Below are positions 18,228 through 27,520 of a stretch of DNA of 64,000 bases, one piece after another. Position 1 is the first letter of the stretch. Each line of letters starts with the position of its first letter. The notes under the pieces were generated by a model that made no database searches, was not told the origin of the DNA, and saw nothing but the letters and a program-made list of their open reading frames with translations. The position numbers and the translations under genes were made by a program. This DNA comes from Anditalea andensis (GTDB taxonomy: Bacteria; Bacteroidota; Bacteroidia; Cytophagales; Cyclobacteriaceae). Location: contig NZ_JMIH01000015.1 in assembly GCF_000714815.1 (NCBI RefSeq), positions 62,001 to 126,000 of the forward strand, given 5' to 3'.

Positions 18228-19235
18228 TCACCCACCCATCCTCCACATCGCCGCAATAAACTGCTCCCTTGGGGAGGGTAGGGATACAGATCCCTCATGC
18301 TCCCTTATCCGAAGATCAGGATCCTGCTTCTCTACTTCATCTTTTGGAGTAGGCAATTTAAGCAGGACTGAGAGATCGGGCTGGCCGGCGTCTATCCAGG
18401 CGGTGTACCAGAAGTCTGCCGTCATCTTGATGGACCTTCTCATCTGCCTTTCTACCTGACCGGAGAGCATTTGGTTATAGGCCTGGGTAAATTCTCTGGA
18501 ATAAACCCTTGTATTGATGTTGCCACGCTCTTCATAGCTGTATTTTTTATCTTTGGGGAATTTAGCAGATAGATCCTTTTCAAATTGCAGAACACTGTCT
18601 AGAGCTTCATGGGCCTGGATAACAGCTTTCCAAGCGGCCTGTTGAGTATTGGTCAGGTATTCTGCTTTGCCTACAAAAAAATCAAAATCATCTGAGAGCA
18701 GTTCGGGTATTCTACTCTCCCAAAACGCATGTATGCCTATCTGATCTGTATATTGACCATTGTAGTTTTTGGTAGTATGTAGCGGGACATTAATGTCTCC
18801 AATATAATGCCCAATATCCGCAGCAAGCCTTAGTATAGCTTTCTTGTTTTTAATTCTAAAAGCTTCTGTCAGTTGCAGTTTTACTTGATAGGCGTTCCAA
18901 GGGCCTATACCGTATCTCCTCAATGAATCCTCCCCGTAAAGGTCCACTGCATCTTTCCAGTATCTGGGAAGTTGGTATATGGCACTGTCTCCATAGGCGT
19001 CCGCATCTATATAATGCTTTTCAGCTTCTCCCTTTACAGCGTACCTCCTGCGATCAGGATTGACAGCGTTTTCGGTGATGTATTGTATATTTTCTTTGAA
19101 AAACCCAAGCATTTCAGGTGGAAGCGAAAATACTGCAAGTCTATTGATCCGTCGATGGGCAAAAAATCCCCAAGCAGAAAGCTGCCCATATCCTAGCAGG
19201 CAAAATATCAGGCAAGTAAATATTTTTTTTGCCAT
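18228..19235 (-). CDS. Secreted zinc-dependent phospholipase C / S1-P1 nuclease-like protein
   Basis: A 335-residue exported protein. The signal peptide ends ...GYGQLSA and the mature protein begins WGFFAHRRINRLAV. In the zinc phospholipase C/S1-P1 nuclease fold the free amino group and Trp1 of the mature chain ligate zinc, so this start fits well. Further ligand-like motifs are EKHYIDAD, AADIGHYIGDINVPLHTTKN and GIHAFWESRIPELL, giving the usual His/Asp set. It is predicted periplasmic or surface-exposed. Whether it cleaves phospholipid or nucleic acid cannot be said. The gene is monocistronic, convergent with the DUF4407 gene. Confidence 0.83.
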   Translation of the reverse strand: MAKKIFTCLIFCLLGYGQLSAWGFFAHRRINRLAVFSLPPEMLGFFKENIQYITENAVNPDRRRYAVKGEAEKHYIDADAYGDSAIYQLPRYWKDAVDLYGEDSLRRYGIGPWNAYQVKLQLTEAFRIKNKKAILRLAADIGHYIGDINVPLHTTKNYNGQYTDQIGIHAFWESRIPELLSDDFDFFVGKAEYLTNTQQAAWKAVIQAHEALDSVLQFEKDLSAKFPKDKKYSYEERGNINTRVYSREFTQAYNQMLSGQVERQMRRSIKMTADFWYTAWIDAGQPDLSVLLKLPTPKDEVEKQDPDLRIREHEGSVSLPSPREQFIAAMWRMGG

Positions 19236-19405
19236 ATTGATGGTTTACGAAAAAATACTCTTACAAAAATTAGCTGGATTAAAAATACACAATATTTATA
19301 ATATGATAAAATAAATATTCATTACATTTGCAGCCATAGCAGAAAAAGCAAAAAGCTCTTTTAGCTTGATTTTAAATCTTTTCCACGGATAAGTTTTTAA
19401 AATCT

Positions 19406-19436
19406 TTTGTAATTAAAAATTATTCAATTAAATTTG
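19406..19436 (+). promoter_or_regulatory. Bacteroidota-type promoter of rpsT
   Basis: TTTG (19406-19409) and TAAATTTG (19429-19436) are separated by 19 bases, matching the -33/-7 consensus of the Bacteroidota primary sigma factor. Transcription would begin near 19443, leaving about 45 bases of leader. Confidence 0.8.
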
Positions 19437-19488
19437 CACTCCCAATTACTCATAGCGGAAGCAAAAAAAGAAATTAAGTTATATAGAT

Positions 19489-19746
19489 ATGGCAAATCAT
19501 AAATCAGCTCTTAAAAGAATTCGTTCTAACGAAGCCAAGCGTTTAAGAAACAGATACCAAGCTAAAACGACTAGAACGTTTATCAAAAGGCTAAAAGGTT
19601 CTACAGACAAATCAGAAGCAGAAGAACTTTTGAAAAATGTTTCTGCTATGATCGATAAATTGGCAAAAAAGAACATTATTCACAAGAACAATGCTTCTAA
19701 CAAAAAATCTAAACTGGCTAAGTTCGTTAATACATTAGGTCAGTAA
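19489..19746 (+). CDS. rpsT: 30S ribosomal protein S20
   Basis: An 85-residue, strongly basic protein of the small ribosomal subunit that binds 16S rRNA. It begins MANHKSALKRIRSNEAKRLR, the classic S20 N-terminus. The C-terminal block IDKLAKKNIIHKNNASNKKS, followed by KLAKFV, is also family-typical. Length agrees with bacterial S20 (about 85-90). It has a strong consensus promoter upstream and an efficient terminator, indicating a single-gene transcription unit. Confidence 0.97.
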   Translation: MANHKSALKRIRSNEAKRLRNRYQAKTTRTFIKRLKGSTDKSEAEELLKNVSAMIDKLAKKNIIHKNNASNKKSKLAKFVNTLGQ

Positions 19747-19771
19747 GATCTTTTTATATAGATATATCAAG

Positions 19772-19802
19772 AAGCTCTACCATTCGGTAGGGCTTTTTTT
19801 TT
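19772..19802 (+). terminator. Terminator of rpsT
   Basis: GCTCTACC-ATTC-GGTAGGGC stem-loop (19774-19793, one G-T pair), followed by nine T's. Confidence 0.9.
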
Positions 19803-19967
19803 GTTTACCCACCAAGCCATGAAGGTTCAAAGTTTTTATTTTTTAACTACAGATTGCGCAGCATTTTTTACTACAATAAAGGGGTTCACTTATTCATCGT
19901 AATGAATAATTGAACCAGTTCATTCAAGACTATTTTATCATGTTTGTTTTATTCAGTACTGATACTA

Positions 19968-21149
19968 TTACTGCACTCTTCTACTGGCCTTTACCTGAGG
20001 AAAAACAATAACACCATCAAAATTTTTACCCCAATTTGCTTGAATCAATTCAAACCCCAGTATACCACTAAAATAAACAGAATCTATTTTTCTTAAGTCC
20101 ACAATTGTTATAGCTTGGTTTTTTTCATAAACATTCATTTCTAGGTTTGGTATAGAATCTAATTTGAAATTTATTTCTTTTTTATCCACAAAATCATAAA
20201 AACCGCCCTCATATGCGGAAAACGCCAGGTTCAGCATTTTATCTCCAAAATGCGACTTAGCTAAATTTCCTAAAGTAACCATGTCTGCGTAAGTTTGCCC
20301 TATTTCTTTTAAATCATCCGGATCTACGATATTTGAGGGGCTTTCCAAAGCGTGTGCACTAGCAAGCCAGACTACAACTTTTTTATTGTTATTAGCATGA
20401 CTTTTAATTGATTCGAACATTAAACTGTCCCGATAATTAAATTTTGTCCAAAACCCTTCGTGAAGATGAGGCAGACTTTCGAAGGCAGCATATTGCATTA
20501 GGTTATCGATTCCTTCCTTTAAATAAATTGACTTTTTAGTATGCTTTAATTTGTTTTTTAAGAGATCCAGCTTTGCTGACTCATGGGGGCTTAAATAATA
20601 TCTTCTGGGCAAAAGTTCAGTGGTTGCTATGGAGTCTATCATAGATTGTAAAAGTTGCTCTTCTGCTTTGGTCAGATTAACAGCATTTTTTAATTCATTT
20701 AAAAAATGCTCTTTCATCACCGTGTGTGGATAGTGGTCCATTCCTAAAAATTTTACATTATTATTGTCCATTAAAAACTGCCATAATTCTTGTAGTTCTA
20801 AGGTGTGCCCCCATATGGAAAATGTGCTTTGCCCGAAATGTTTTTTATCTATCTCACCTCTTCTCCTCAATTCATTAATGTGATAGGCATCATATCCATT
20901 GCTTTCAAAAATGACAGCATCAAAACCATGCATTTCAACAAGATATTTAATAATTTTAATTCTCGCAGTAAAAATGGTACCATCTCCATGTGTAGGTTCG
21001 CCTAAAAATATTATCTCTTTATCATGTACCCATTGATCTAAGATTGATAAATTTTCGAAATTCTCCTGAATTATCATTGGATTTTTCTCTGTAGGAGAGC
21101 AAGCTAAAATCTGAACATATATTAATAGGGCAAATATTCTTTTAACCAT
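19968..21149 (-). CDS. Erythromycin-esterase-like lipoprotein
   Basis: A 393-residue protein beginning with a lipoprotein signal (ALLIYVQILACSPTEKN), so it is probably anchored in the envelope. It shows the erythromycin esterase-family motif IIFLGEPTHGDG, then AVIFESNGYDAY, and later VVVWLASAHAL. These carry the His and Glu residues of the EreA/ChaN-like fold. Members range from macrolide esterases to proteins of unknown activity. A single chromosomal lipoprotein copy without other resistance genes does not imply macrolide resistance. The gene is monocistronic. The region upstream is AT-rich and carries a dispersed repeat. Confidence 0.75.
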   Translation of the reverse strand: MVKRIFALLIYVQILACSPTEKNPMIIQENFENLSILDQWVHDKEIIFLGEPTHGDGTIFTARIKIIKYLVEMHGFDAVIFESNGYDAYHINELRRRGEIDKKHFGQSTFSIWGHTLELQELWQFLMDNNNVKFLGMDHYPHTVMKEHFLNELKNAVNLTKAEEQLLQSMIDSIATTELLPRRYYLSPHESAKLDLLKNKLKHTKKSIYLKEGIDNLMQYAAFESLPHLHEGFWTKFNYRDSLMFESIKSHANNNKKVVVWLASAHALESPSNIVDPDDLKEIGQTYADMVTLGNLAKSHFGDKMLNLAFSAYEGGFYDFVDKKEINFKLDSIPNLEMNVYEKNQAITIVDLRKIDSVYFSGILGFELIQANWGKNFDGVIVFPQVKASRRVQ

Positions 21150-21283
21150 ATAGTTGGTGAATTTGTCTACAACTAGCTCTTTTAAAGCCGTAATGTAATA
21201 GATTATCTTTAAACCCTATGATGACTTAAATCAAATTATTTGTTAGATCTTAAGATTTTGTTAATTATGATTACCCCAGGTTC

Positions 21284-21326
21284 TTATAAAAAAAAAAACT
21301 TAGTGGCTTTGTGGCAAAAACTTAAA
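21284..21326. repeat. Degenerate dispersed repeat (CTTAGTGGCTTTGTGGCAAAAA type)
   Basis: A poly-A tract followed by CTTAGTGGCTTTGTGGCAAA resembles a short junk repeat common between Bacteroidota genes. A related, weaker copy in the opposite direction (ACCCACCAAGCCATGAAGG) lies at about 19806-19824. Both flank the esterase-like gene. Confidence 0.35.
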
Positions 21327-21394
21327 TCTATTTCCTGAATTTTACTTATTTTTATAACTATATTCTTTTTATTTTTCATCATAATCCTATTTTT

Positions 21395-22090
21395 ATGGAT
21401 TCATATACCTCTATCAAGATAGCTTCGCTCGCTGAAGAAGATAGGCCAAGAGAAAAACTATTGCTCCAGGGTAGGTCAGCGCTTACAGATGCGGAGCTGA
21501 TAGCCATTCTGATCAGATCGGGGACTAAGCATACCAGCGCGGTGGATCTTGCCAAGAATATCCTGGGGAGTGTAGACAATGATCTAGGTCAGCTGGCCAA
21601 AATGACAGTAAATGAGCTTCAGAAATTTAAAGGGATAGGAGAGGCAAAAGCGATCAGTATAGTCAGTGCCTTAGAGCTGGGCAGGCGGCGTAAAAGCACT
21701 GAGCCAAAGAAGAGAGCCAAAATAACATCTTCTTCTGACGTATATGAACTGATGAAGCCTGACCTGATGGATGAACCAGTGGAGCATTTCTATATCCTAT
21801 TGCTTAATAGGTCTAACCATGTCATCAAAAAATATAAGATCAGTTATGGGGGAACCAACGCGACCATTGCAGACCCCAAAATGATTTTTAAAGTAGCACT
21901 GGAATATTTGGCTACTGCCATAGTTTTAGTGCACAATCATCCTTCTGGAAACCTAAGACCGTCCCAGGCAGATATGAATTTGACCAAAAAGCTTGTAGCG
22001 GTAGGCAGAAATTTAGATTTAAACGTTATAGATCATGTAATATTCACCGATGTTGGTTACTTTAGCTTCGCGGATGAAGCCATGATGTGA
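21395..22090 (+). CDS. radC: RadC family protein (JAB/MPN domain)
   Basis: RadC is historically linked to DNA repair, but its actual role is unsettled. The 231-residue protein has an N-terminal helix-hairpin-helix part, with RPREKLLLQGRSALTDAELI and the block LQKFKGIGEAKA. The C-terminal JAB metalloprotease-like domain has the zinc motif VHNHPSGNLRPSQAD and the following VIDHVIFTD. All residues expected for metal binding (Glu/His-x-His/Asp) are present. The start is ATG 21395. DUF1684 follows after seven bases, so the two are probably cotranscribed. Confidence 0.93.
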   Translation: MDSYTSIKIASLAEEDRPREKLLLQGRSALTDAELIAILIRSGTKHTSAVDLAKNILGSVDNDLGQLAKMTVNELQKFKGIGEAKAISIVSALELGRRRKSTEPKKRAKITSSSDVYELMKPDLMDEPVEHFYILLLNRSNHVIKKYKISYGGTNATIADPKMIFKVALEYLATAIVLVHNHPSGNLRPSQADMNLTKKLVAVGRNLDLNVIDHVIFTDVGYFSFADEAMM

Positions 22091-22097
22091 TTAACCT

Positions 22098-22715
22098 ATG
22101 AACCAAAGATATGTGATATGGGCCGGTGTGGCAGTAGTGATCGTGATCGCCATATTTTATGCCCTTTCTGCTGGAGAGACCACAGAACAGTATGTAGAAA
22201 AAGTACAGAAAGAAAGGGGTAGGCAGTTTAAATACCTGCGTTATAATGCAGATTCACCCCTCACGGATGAGCAAAAAAATGAATTGGATCAGCTCCATCA
22301 TTATCCTATAGATCCCGATTATCGTGTAAAAGCTAGAATAGTGCCCGTCACTAACCGTGTGATTCTCGAAATCCCTCTGACGGATGGCTCCGTAGAGAAG
22401 TATGTCAAGCATTCCTATGCTGAATTTACCGTAGCTGGCAGTAACGAAAGACTCTTGCTCCTTCAGTCTGTGAAAGAACAGGACAAGCGTAAATTTTTTC
22501 TGGCTTTTGCAGATGAAACCAGTGCAGATGAAACATATGGAGGTGGACGATATGTAGATGTAAAGTTGGATGGGCAACATACCGCCATCATAGATTTTAA
22601 TATGGCCTATAACCCATACTGTGCCTATAATCCTGACTATGCCTGTCCTATACCTCCGAGAGAAAATTTACTGGAGATACCTATTAGAGCAGGGGAGAAA
22701 AATTACTCCAAATAA
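22098..22715 (+). CDS. DUF1684 domain protein
   Basis: A 205-residue protein with one N-terminal membrane anchor (about residues 6-23, VIWAGVAVVIVIAIFYAL) and a periplasmic DUF1684 domain. The diagnostic C-terminal block YNPYCAYNPDYACPIPPREN, followed by LLEIPIRAGEK, is almost invariant in the family and has two Cys residues that could bind metal or form a disulfide. The function is unknown. The gene is seven bases after radC. Confidence 0.88.
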   Translation: MNQRYVIWAGVAVVIVIAIFYALSAGETTEQYVEKVQKERGRQFKYLRYNADSPLTDEQKNELDQLHHYPIDPDYRVKARIVPVTNRVILEIPLTDGSVEKYVKHSYAEFTVAGSNERLLLLQSVKEQDKRKFFLAFADETSADETYGGGRYVDVKLDGQHTAIIDFNMAYNPYCAYNPDYACPIPPRENLLEIPIRAGEKNYSK

Positions 22716-22837
22716 GCTTTAAGGGTCGGGCAATTATCTTAAATTTGTTGTTACCAAATATTTTGCGGAACCCATAAGGGCTTTCCTTATCAATTACCTT
22801 TGATATATGTCTGAGGTTTTAATCATTCTATTGATCA

Positions 22838-25249
22838 ATGAAAATATCTATAAATAGGCTTAAGGAGTTTATCCAGCTAAACCATACATCCGAAGAGATA
22901 GCAGATATGCTTACCCAAAGCGGTTTAGAAGTGGAAGGGATCGAGCCTTTTGAATCTGTACCAGGGGGGCTAAAAGGCATCGTGATAGGAGAAGTCATTA
23001 CCTGCGAGCCCCATCCAAATGCGGATAAATTAAGTTTGACCACAGTGGATATCGGTGGAGAAGTGCTGCCTATCGTCTGCGGTGCCCCAAATGTAGCTCA
23101 AGGTCAAAAAGTGGTGATCGCCACTGTCGGTACAACTTTATATCCAAGCAAGGGAGAAGGATTTACTATAAAAAAGGCTAAAATCCGGGGTGAAGTATCC
23201 ATCGGAATGATCTGTGCCGAGGATGAACTGGGTATTGGTGAAAACCACGCCGGTATAATCGTATTAGATACGGATCTGCCTAATGGTACCCCTGCGGCTG
23301 AATATTTTAATATCAGCTCTGACGATGTTCTGGAGATTGGGCTTACCCCTAACAGGGCCGATGCAGCTTCCCATCTTGGAGTAGCAAGAGATCTCAAAGC
23401 TATTCTAAAAACAGACCTAACCATGCCATCCGTGGAGGCATTTGCTGTGGATAACAACAGCAGACCCTTTCAGGTAGAAGTGGAAGTAGCTTCAGACTGT
23501 CCGAGATATGCAGGTCTTACTGTTTCTAACATCAAAGTAGGGCCCTCACCTGATTGGCTTCAGAAATATTTAAAGTGCCTGGACCTTGAACCTATCAATA
23601 ATATAGTGGACATCACCAATTTTATCTTACATGATCTTGGGCAGCCACTCCATGCTTTTGACGCAGATAAAGTGTCCGGAGATAGCATAATAGTAAAAAA
23701 GCTTGATAAAGATACTCCTTTTATCACCTTGGATGATAAGGAAAGGAAGCTGTCAGGAGAAGAATTGATGATTTGTGATGAAAGTAGTGGCCTTTGTATA
23801 GCTGGGATCTTTGGAGGCAAAGGGGCCGGTGTTTCGGAGTCGACTACTTCTATTTTTCTCGAAAGTGCTTATTTTTCTCCTGATGTCATCAGAAAAGGAA
23901 GTCAGCACCATGGTTTAAAAACAGATGCTTCTTTTCGTTTCGAACGAGGAACAGACCCGAATATGCCAATCTATGCACTGAAGAGAGCCGCCATCCTGAT
24001 AAAGGAGATCGCAGGGGGAGAAATAACATCCGAAATAATCGATATATACCCTCATCCTATAGCCGATTTTGAGGTGCATGTTTCTTATAAGAACATCCAC
24101 CGCCTGATCGGTAAAGAGGTAGATAATGAAGAGATCAAATCTATTTTGGAACACCTAGAAATAAAGGTAGTGGATGAAACCGAACACGGATTTAAAGCTA
24201 TAGTTAAACCTTACAGGGTGGATGTGAACAGGGAGGCGGATATCATTGAGGAGATCTTGAGGATATATGGATTTGACCGGGTCGAGCTAACAGAGCATTA
24301 TAAGGCAGACTATCTGGCCGAGCATCCAGCCAAAGATGGTAATAAATTACAATACAGGCTTTCTGAATTGATGGCTGGTTTTGGCTTTCATGAGATGATT
24401 ACCAATTCACTCACTAAGCCTATCTATGGTGAGAAATCAGGATTTTTGGACCCAGTAGATAATGTAGTGATACTGAACAAACTGAGTGAGGATCTGGGTG
24501 TGATGCGGCAAAGCCTTCTATTTTCCGGATTGGAAGTGCTTTCCCATAATATCAATAGGAGGCAAAAGGATCTCCGATTCTTCGAATTTGGCACGGTTTA
24601 TAAAAAGTCCGGAGAGGGGTATCAGGAAGATAAGGTGCTTTCTATATTCCTCACAGGAGATAAGGCAGCTGAAAGCTGGCTAGAACCCTCTAAGTCGATG
24701 AGCTTTCCTGACTTATTTTCGGTAGTGGAAAGGGTTTTGGAAAAACTGAATCTCCCGGATCTTGAGATGGAAATCACTCATGAACTGCCTTTTGACTATG
24801 CCCTCCAATTGTCACTGGGCAATAAAATGGTAGGGAAAATAGGTTTGGTTAATGATAAAATCACTAGATTGGCTGAGGTGAAGCAGGAAGTATTTTATGC
24901 CGAACTAAATTGGGACTATTTATTGAAGAGATCCACAGGGTTAAAGCAATATGCAGAGATCTCTAAATTTCCAGAGGTGAGAAGGGATCTGTCTCTGGTG
25001 ATAGACAGGGAGATAACTTTCGATGCCATCCGGAAGGTGGCAGTCAAAGCAGGGGGCAAATTACTTAAGAGGATTGGGGTTTTTGATGTGTATCAGGGAG
25101 ATAAGATAGATAAAGAAAAAAAGGCATACGCTTTGAGCTTTTATCTACAGGATTTGGAAAATACTTTAACAGATAAAGTAATAGACAAAACCATGGGAAG
25201 ACTGATGCAGTCTTTTGAAAATGAAATTAATGCTTTGATTAGAAAATAG
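22838..25249 (+). CDS. pheT: Phenylalanyl-tRNA synthetase beta subunit
   Basis: The beta subunit of the alpha2-beta2 PheRS that charges tRNA-Phe; the alpha gene (pheS) is not in the window. The 803-residue length is normal. The N-terminus MKISINRLKEFIQLN leads into an OB-fold tRNA-binding domain (IGEVITCEPHPNADKLSLTT). B3/B4 sequence includes NNIVDITNFILHDLGQPLHA, and the B5 region has ADIIEEILRIYGFD. The C-terminal anticodon-binding domain starts near YAEISKFPEVRRDLSLVID. It is followed at a one-base gap by a small coiled-coil gene and zapA, and then by rny. Confidence 0.97.
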   Translation: MKISINRLKEFIQLNHTSEEIADMLTQSGLEVEGIEPFESVPGGLKGIVIGEVITCEPHPNADKLSLTTVDIGGEVLPIVCGAPNVAQGQKVVIATVGTTLYPSKGEGFTIKKAKIRGEVSIGMICAEDELGIGENHAGIIVLDTDLPNGTPAAEYFNISSDDVLEIGLTPNRADAASHLGVARDLKAILKTDLTMPSVEAFAVDNNSRPFQVEVEVASDCPRYAGLTVSNIKVGPSPDWLQKYLKCLDLEPINNIVDITNFILHDLGQPLHAFDADKVSGDSIIVKKLDKDTPFITLDDKERKLSGEELMICDESSGLCIAGIFGGKGAGVSESTTSIFLESAYFSPDVIRKGSQHHGLKTDASFRFERGTDPNMPIYALKRAAILIKEIAGGEITSEIIDIYPHPIADFEVHVSYKNIHRLIGKEVDNEEIKSILEHLEIKVVDETEHGFKAIVKPYRVDVNREADIIEEILRIYGFDRVELTEHYKADYLAEHPAKDGNKLQYRLSELMAGFGFHEMITNSLTKPIYGEKSGFLDPVDNVVILNKLSEDLGVMRQSLLFSGLEVLSHNINRRQKDLRFFEFGTVYKKSGEGYQEDKVLSIFLTGDKAAESWLEPSKSMSFPDLFSVVERVLEKLNLPDLEMEITHELPFDYALQLSLGNKMVGKIGLVNDKITRLAEVKQEVFYAELNWDYLLKRSTGLKQYAEISKFPEVRRDLSLVIDREITFDAIRKVAVKAGGKLLKRIGVFDVYQGDKIDKEKKAYALSFYLQDLENTLTDKVIDKTMGRLMQSFENEINALIRK

Positions 25250-25250
25250 A

Positions 25251-25535
25251 ATGATCCACGAGGAACTTCATCGCTTAGAGCGACTTGCTCATCAGATAAC
25301 TAAAAAATTACAACAGGTAGAAGCAGAAAAAGCGGCATTAAAGGAAGAGCTGGATATGGCAAAAACTATCCTGCGGGAGCGAGATGAAAGCCTGGATCAT
25401 TTTAAAAATCAAATTAAAATTAGTAAAATTGTAAATAACATACCGGTAGAAAATACAGAGTCTGCGGAATTGAGAGAAAAGATCAATAATTATATAAAAG
25501 AAATCGATAAAATCATCACTTATCTGTCTGAATGA
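25251..25535 (+). CDS. Small coiled-coil protein between pheT and zapA
   Basis: A 94-residue protein that is almost wholly a predicted coiled coil (heptads of Leu/Ile/Val with Glu/Lys, about residues 1-60 and 70-92). It has no signal peptide or membrane segment. The placement one base after pheT and one base before zapA indicates an operon, and the same small gene is expected at this position in related genomes. By size, coiled-coil content and neighbour it resembles the division-associated ZapB/FtsB-like proteins, but this is only an inference. Confidence 0.72.
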   Translation: MIHEELHRLERLAHQITKKLQQVEAEKAALKEELDMAKTILRERDESLDHFKNQIKISKIVNNIPVENTESAELREKINNYIKEIDKIITYLSE

Positions 25536-25536
25536 T

Positions 25537-25821
25537 ATGAATACACTTTCCATTAAAATAAAAATAGGAGATAGAGAATATCCTATGAAAGTAAAAGTGG
25601 AAGATGAGGCTAAAATCAGGCGAGCGGGTAAATTGATTAATGATAAACTTAAAAGATATAGAGAAGAATTTGGATTGGATGACAGGCAGGATTTATTAGC
25701 AATGGTCGCATTTGACTGTATGGTAGAGACCATGGAGTCAAGTGAATTGAACTCCGAAGAGAGTGATCAGATCAGATCCACCCTTACCCAAATCAATGAC
25801 CAATTAACATCCTTGATATAA
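25537..25821 (+). CDS. zapA: Cell division protein ZapA
   Basis: ZapA binds and bundles FtsZ filaments at the septum. The 94-residue protein begins MNTLSIKIKIGDREYPMKV and continues EDEAKIRRAGKLINDKLKRY, the ZapA N-terminal domain. A helix-rich coiled-coil C-terminus follows with RQDLLAMVAFDCMVE. Length and pattern match the family. It is cotranscribed with the preceding coiled-coil gene (one-base gap), and RNase Y follows after 64 bases. Confidence 0.92.
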   Translation: MNTLSIKIKIGDREYPMKVKVEDEAKIRRAGKLINDKLKRYREEFGLDDRQDLLAMVAFDCMVETMESSELNSEESDQIRSTLTQINDQLTSLI

Positions 25822-25885
25822 TTATACATTATCTCAAATCGGGACTTTTTAAGCACTGCCGGTAGGTCTAAACCAAAATATACCT

Positions 25886-27451
25886 ATGGGAGTAACACTA
25901 TACATCATCATAGCAGGCGTGGTAGGTCTCGGACTTGGCGCACTGCTAGCAGGAGTTTTTCTTAAAAGCAACAATAAAAAGATAGAGGATGAAGCTCGGG
26001 AAAAAGCCAAGAGCACTGTAAGAGAGGCTGAAATCACTGCAGAGGCCATTAAAAAGGACAAGATTCTGGAAGCCAAAGAAAAGTACCTTAGGCTGAAATC
26101 GGAATTTGAGGAGGAAACTAATAAAAAGAAAAATATCCTCATCACTAATGAAGGCAAACTAAAGCAGAGAGAGCAAGTGCTCTCTAAGGAAATGGAACAG
26201 CTTAAACGCAAAGAAGCTGAACTGGAAAGTAAAAAAGAAAACCTCAATGCACAGCTGCATTCTGTACAGGTCAAAAAAGAAGAACTAGACAGAGTGACCA
26301 GTCAAAGGATTTCTGATTTGGAAAAAATAGCCCTTCTATCCAAAGAAGAGGCCAGAGAGCAGATCATTGAGATGCTTAAAGATGAGGCCAATACCAAAGC
26401 CTCTTCGCAGATCAAAGATATCCTGGATCAGGCCAAGCTTACTGCTACCAAGCAGGCCAAGAAAATCGTACTCGATACTATTCAGAGGACAGCTACAGAG
26501 CATGCCATCGAAAACTGTGTGTCTGTCTTTAACATAGAAAGTGATGACATCAAAGGTAAGATCATCGGTAGAGAAGGTAGAAATATCCGTGCCTTGGAAG
26601 CTGCTACTGGTGTAGAGATAGTAGTGGACGACACTCCGGAGGCGATCATCATCTCAGGATTTGATCCAGTGAGAAGAGAAGTGGCCAGACTGGCACTTCA
26701 CCGTCTGGTGCAGGATGGAAGGATCCACCCGGCCAGGATCGAAGAGGTAGTGGCCAAAACTGAGAAAAACATAGAAGAGGAAATCGTAGAGATAGGTGAA
26801 AGAACCTGTATCGATCTAGGTATTCATGGCCTGCATCCTGAGCTTATCAGGATGGTAGGGCGTATGAGGTTCCGTTCTTCCTATGGTCAGAACCTGCTAC
26901 AGCACTCCAGAGAAGTAGCCAAGCTATGTGCTACCATGGCAGCTGAAATGGGATTAAATGCGAAACTTGCCAAGAGAGCTGGATTGCTTCACGATATCGG
27001 AAAAGTGTATCCTGAAGAAGCAGAACTGCCTCATGCTATCCTAGGTATGGAGCTGGCCAAGAAATATAAAGAACACCCTGAGGTAATCAATGCCATCGGT
27101 GCCCACCATGATGAGATTGAGATGACTTCTATGATCTCCCCTATAGTACAGGCTTCTGATGCCATCTCAGGTTCAAGACCTGGAGCAAGAAGGGAAATCA
27201 TGGACAGCTATATCAAGCGTCTTAAGGATCTCGAAGAATTGGCTTTGAGTTTTGATGGTGTTAATAAATGTTTTGCTATGCAAGCTGGCCGAGAGTTGAG
27301 AGTGCTCGTGGATGCAGATAATGTGGATGACAACACTGCAGGAAAGCTCTCCTTTGATATTTCCCAGAAGATAGAGAAAGAAATGCAGTATCCCGGACAG
27401 ATCAAGATTACAGTGATCAGGGAAATGAGATCGGTCAACTACGCCAAATAA
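25886..27451 (+). CDS. rny: Ribonuclease Y
   Basis: RNase Y is a membrane-anchored endoribonuclease that starts mRNA decay. The 521-residue protein has an N-terminal membrane helix ([20 protein letters not shown]), a long coiled coil (about residues 30-180), a KH RNA-binding domain with [15 protein letters not shown], and the HD domain with [16 protein letters not shown] and [10 protein letters not shown]. The length matches family members. The ATG 25886 gives the normal [11 protein letters not shown] start. A terminator follows. This order (pheT, small gene, zapA, rny) is a common Bacteroidota arrangement. Confidence 0.96.
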   Translation: MGVTLYIIIAGVVGLGLGALLAGVFLKSNNKKIEDEAREKAKSTVREAEITAEAIKKDKILEAKEKYLRLKSEFEEETNKKKNILITNEGKLKQREQVLSKEMEQLKRKEAELESKKENLNAQLHSVQVKKEELDRVTSQRISDLEKIALLSKEEAREQIIEMLKDEANTKASSQIKDILDQAKLTATKQAKKIVLDTIQRTATEHAIENCVSVFNIESDDIKGKIIGREGRNIRALEAATGVEIVVDDTPEAIIISGFDPVRREVARLALHRLVQDGRIHPARIEEVVAKTEKNIEEEIVEIGERTCIDLGIHGLHPELIRMVGRMRFRSSYGQNLLQHSREVAKLCATMAAEMGLNAKLAKRAGLLHDIGKVYPEEAELPHAILGMELAKKYKEHPEVINAIGAHHDEIEMTSMISPIVQASDAISGSRPGARREIMDSYIKRLKDLEELALSFDGVNKCFAMQAGRELRVLVDADNVDDNTAGKLSFDISQKIEKEMQYPGQIKITVIREMRSVNYAK

Positions 27452-27454
27452 ACT

Positions 27455-27494
27455 AAGGGCTCCTATTTATCGTTTTAAATGGGAGCCCTTTTTT
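27455..27494 (+). terminator. Terminator of rny
   Basis: GGGCTCC (27457-27463) and GGAGCCC (27482-27488) pair around an AT-rich loop and are followed by TTTTTT. Confidence 0.88.
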
Positions 27495-27520
27495 AATTTT
27501 TACGTCTATTTTATTGCTGT

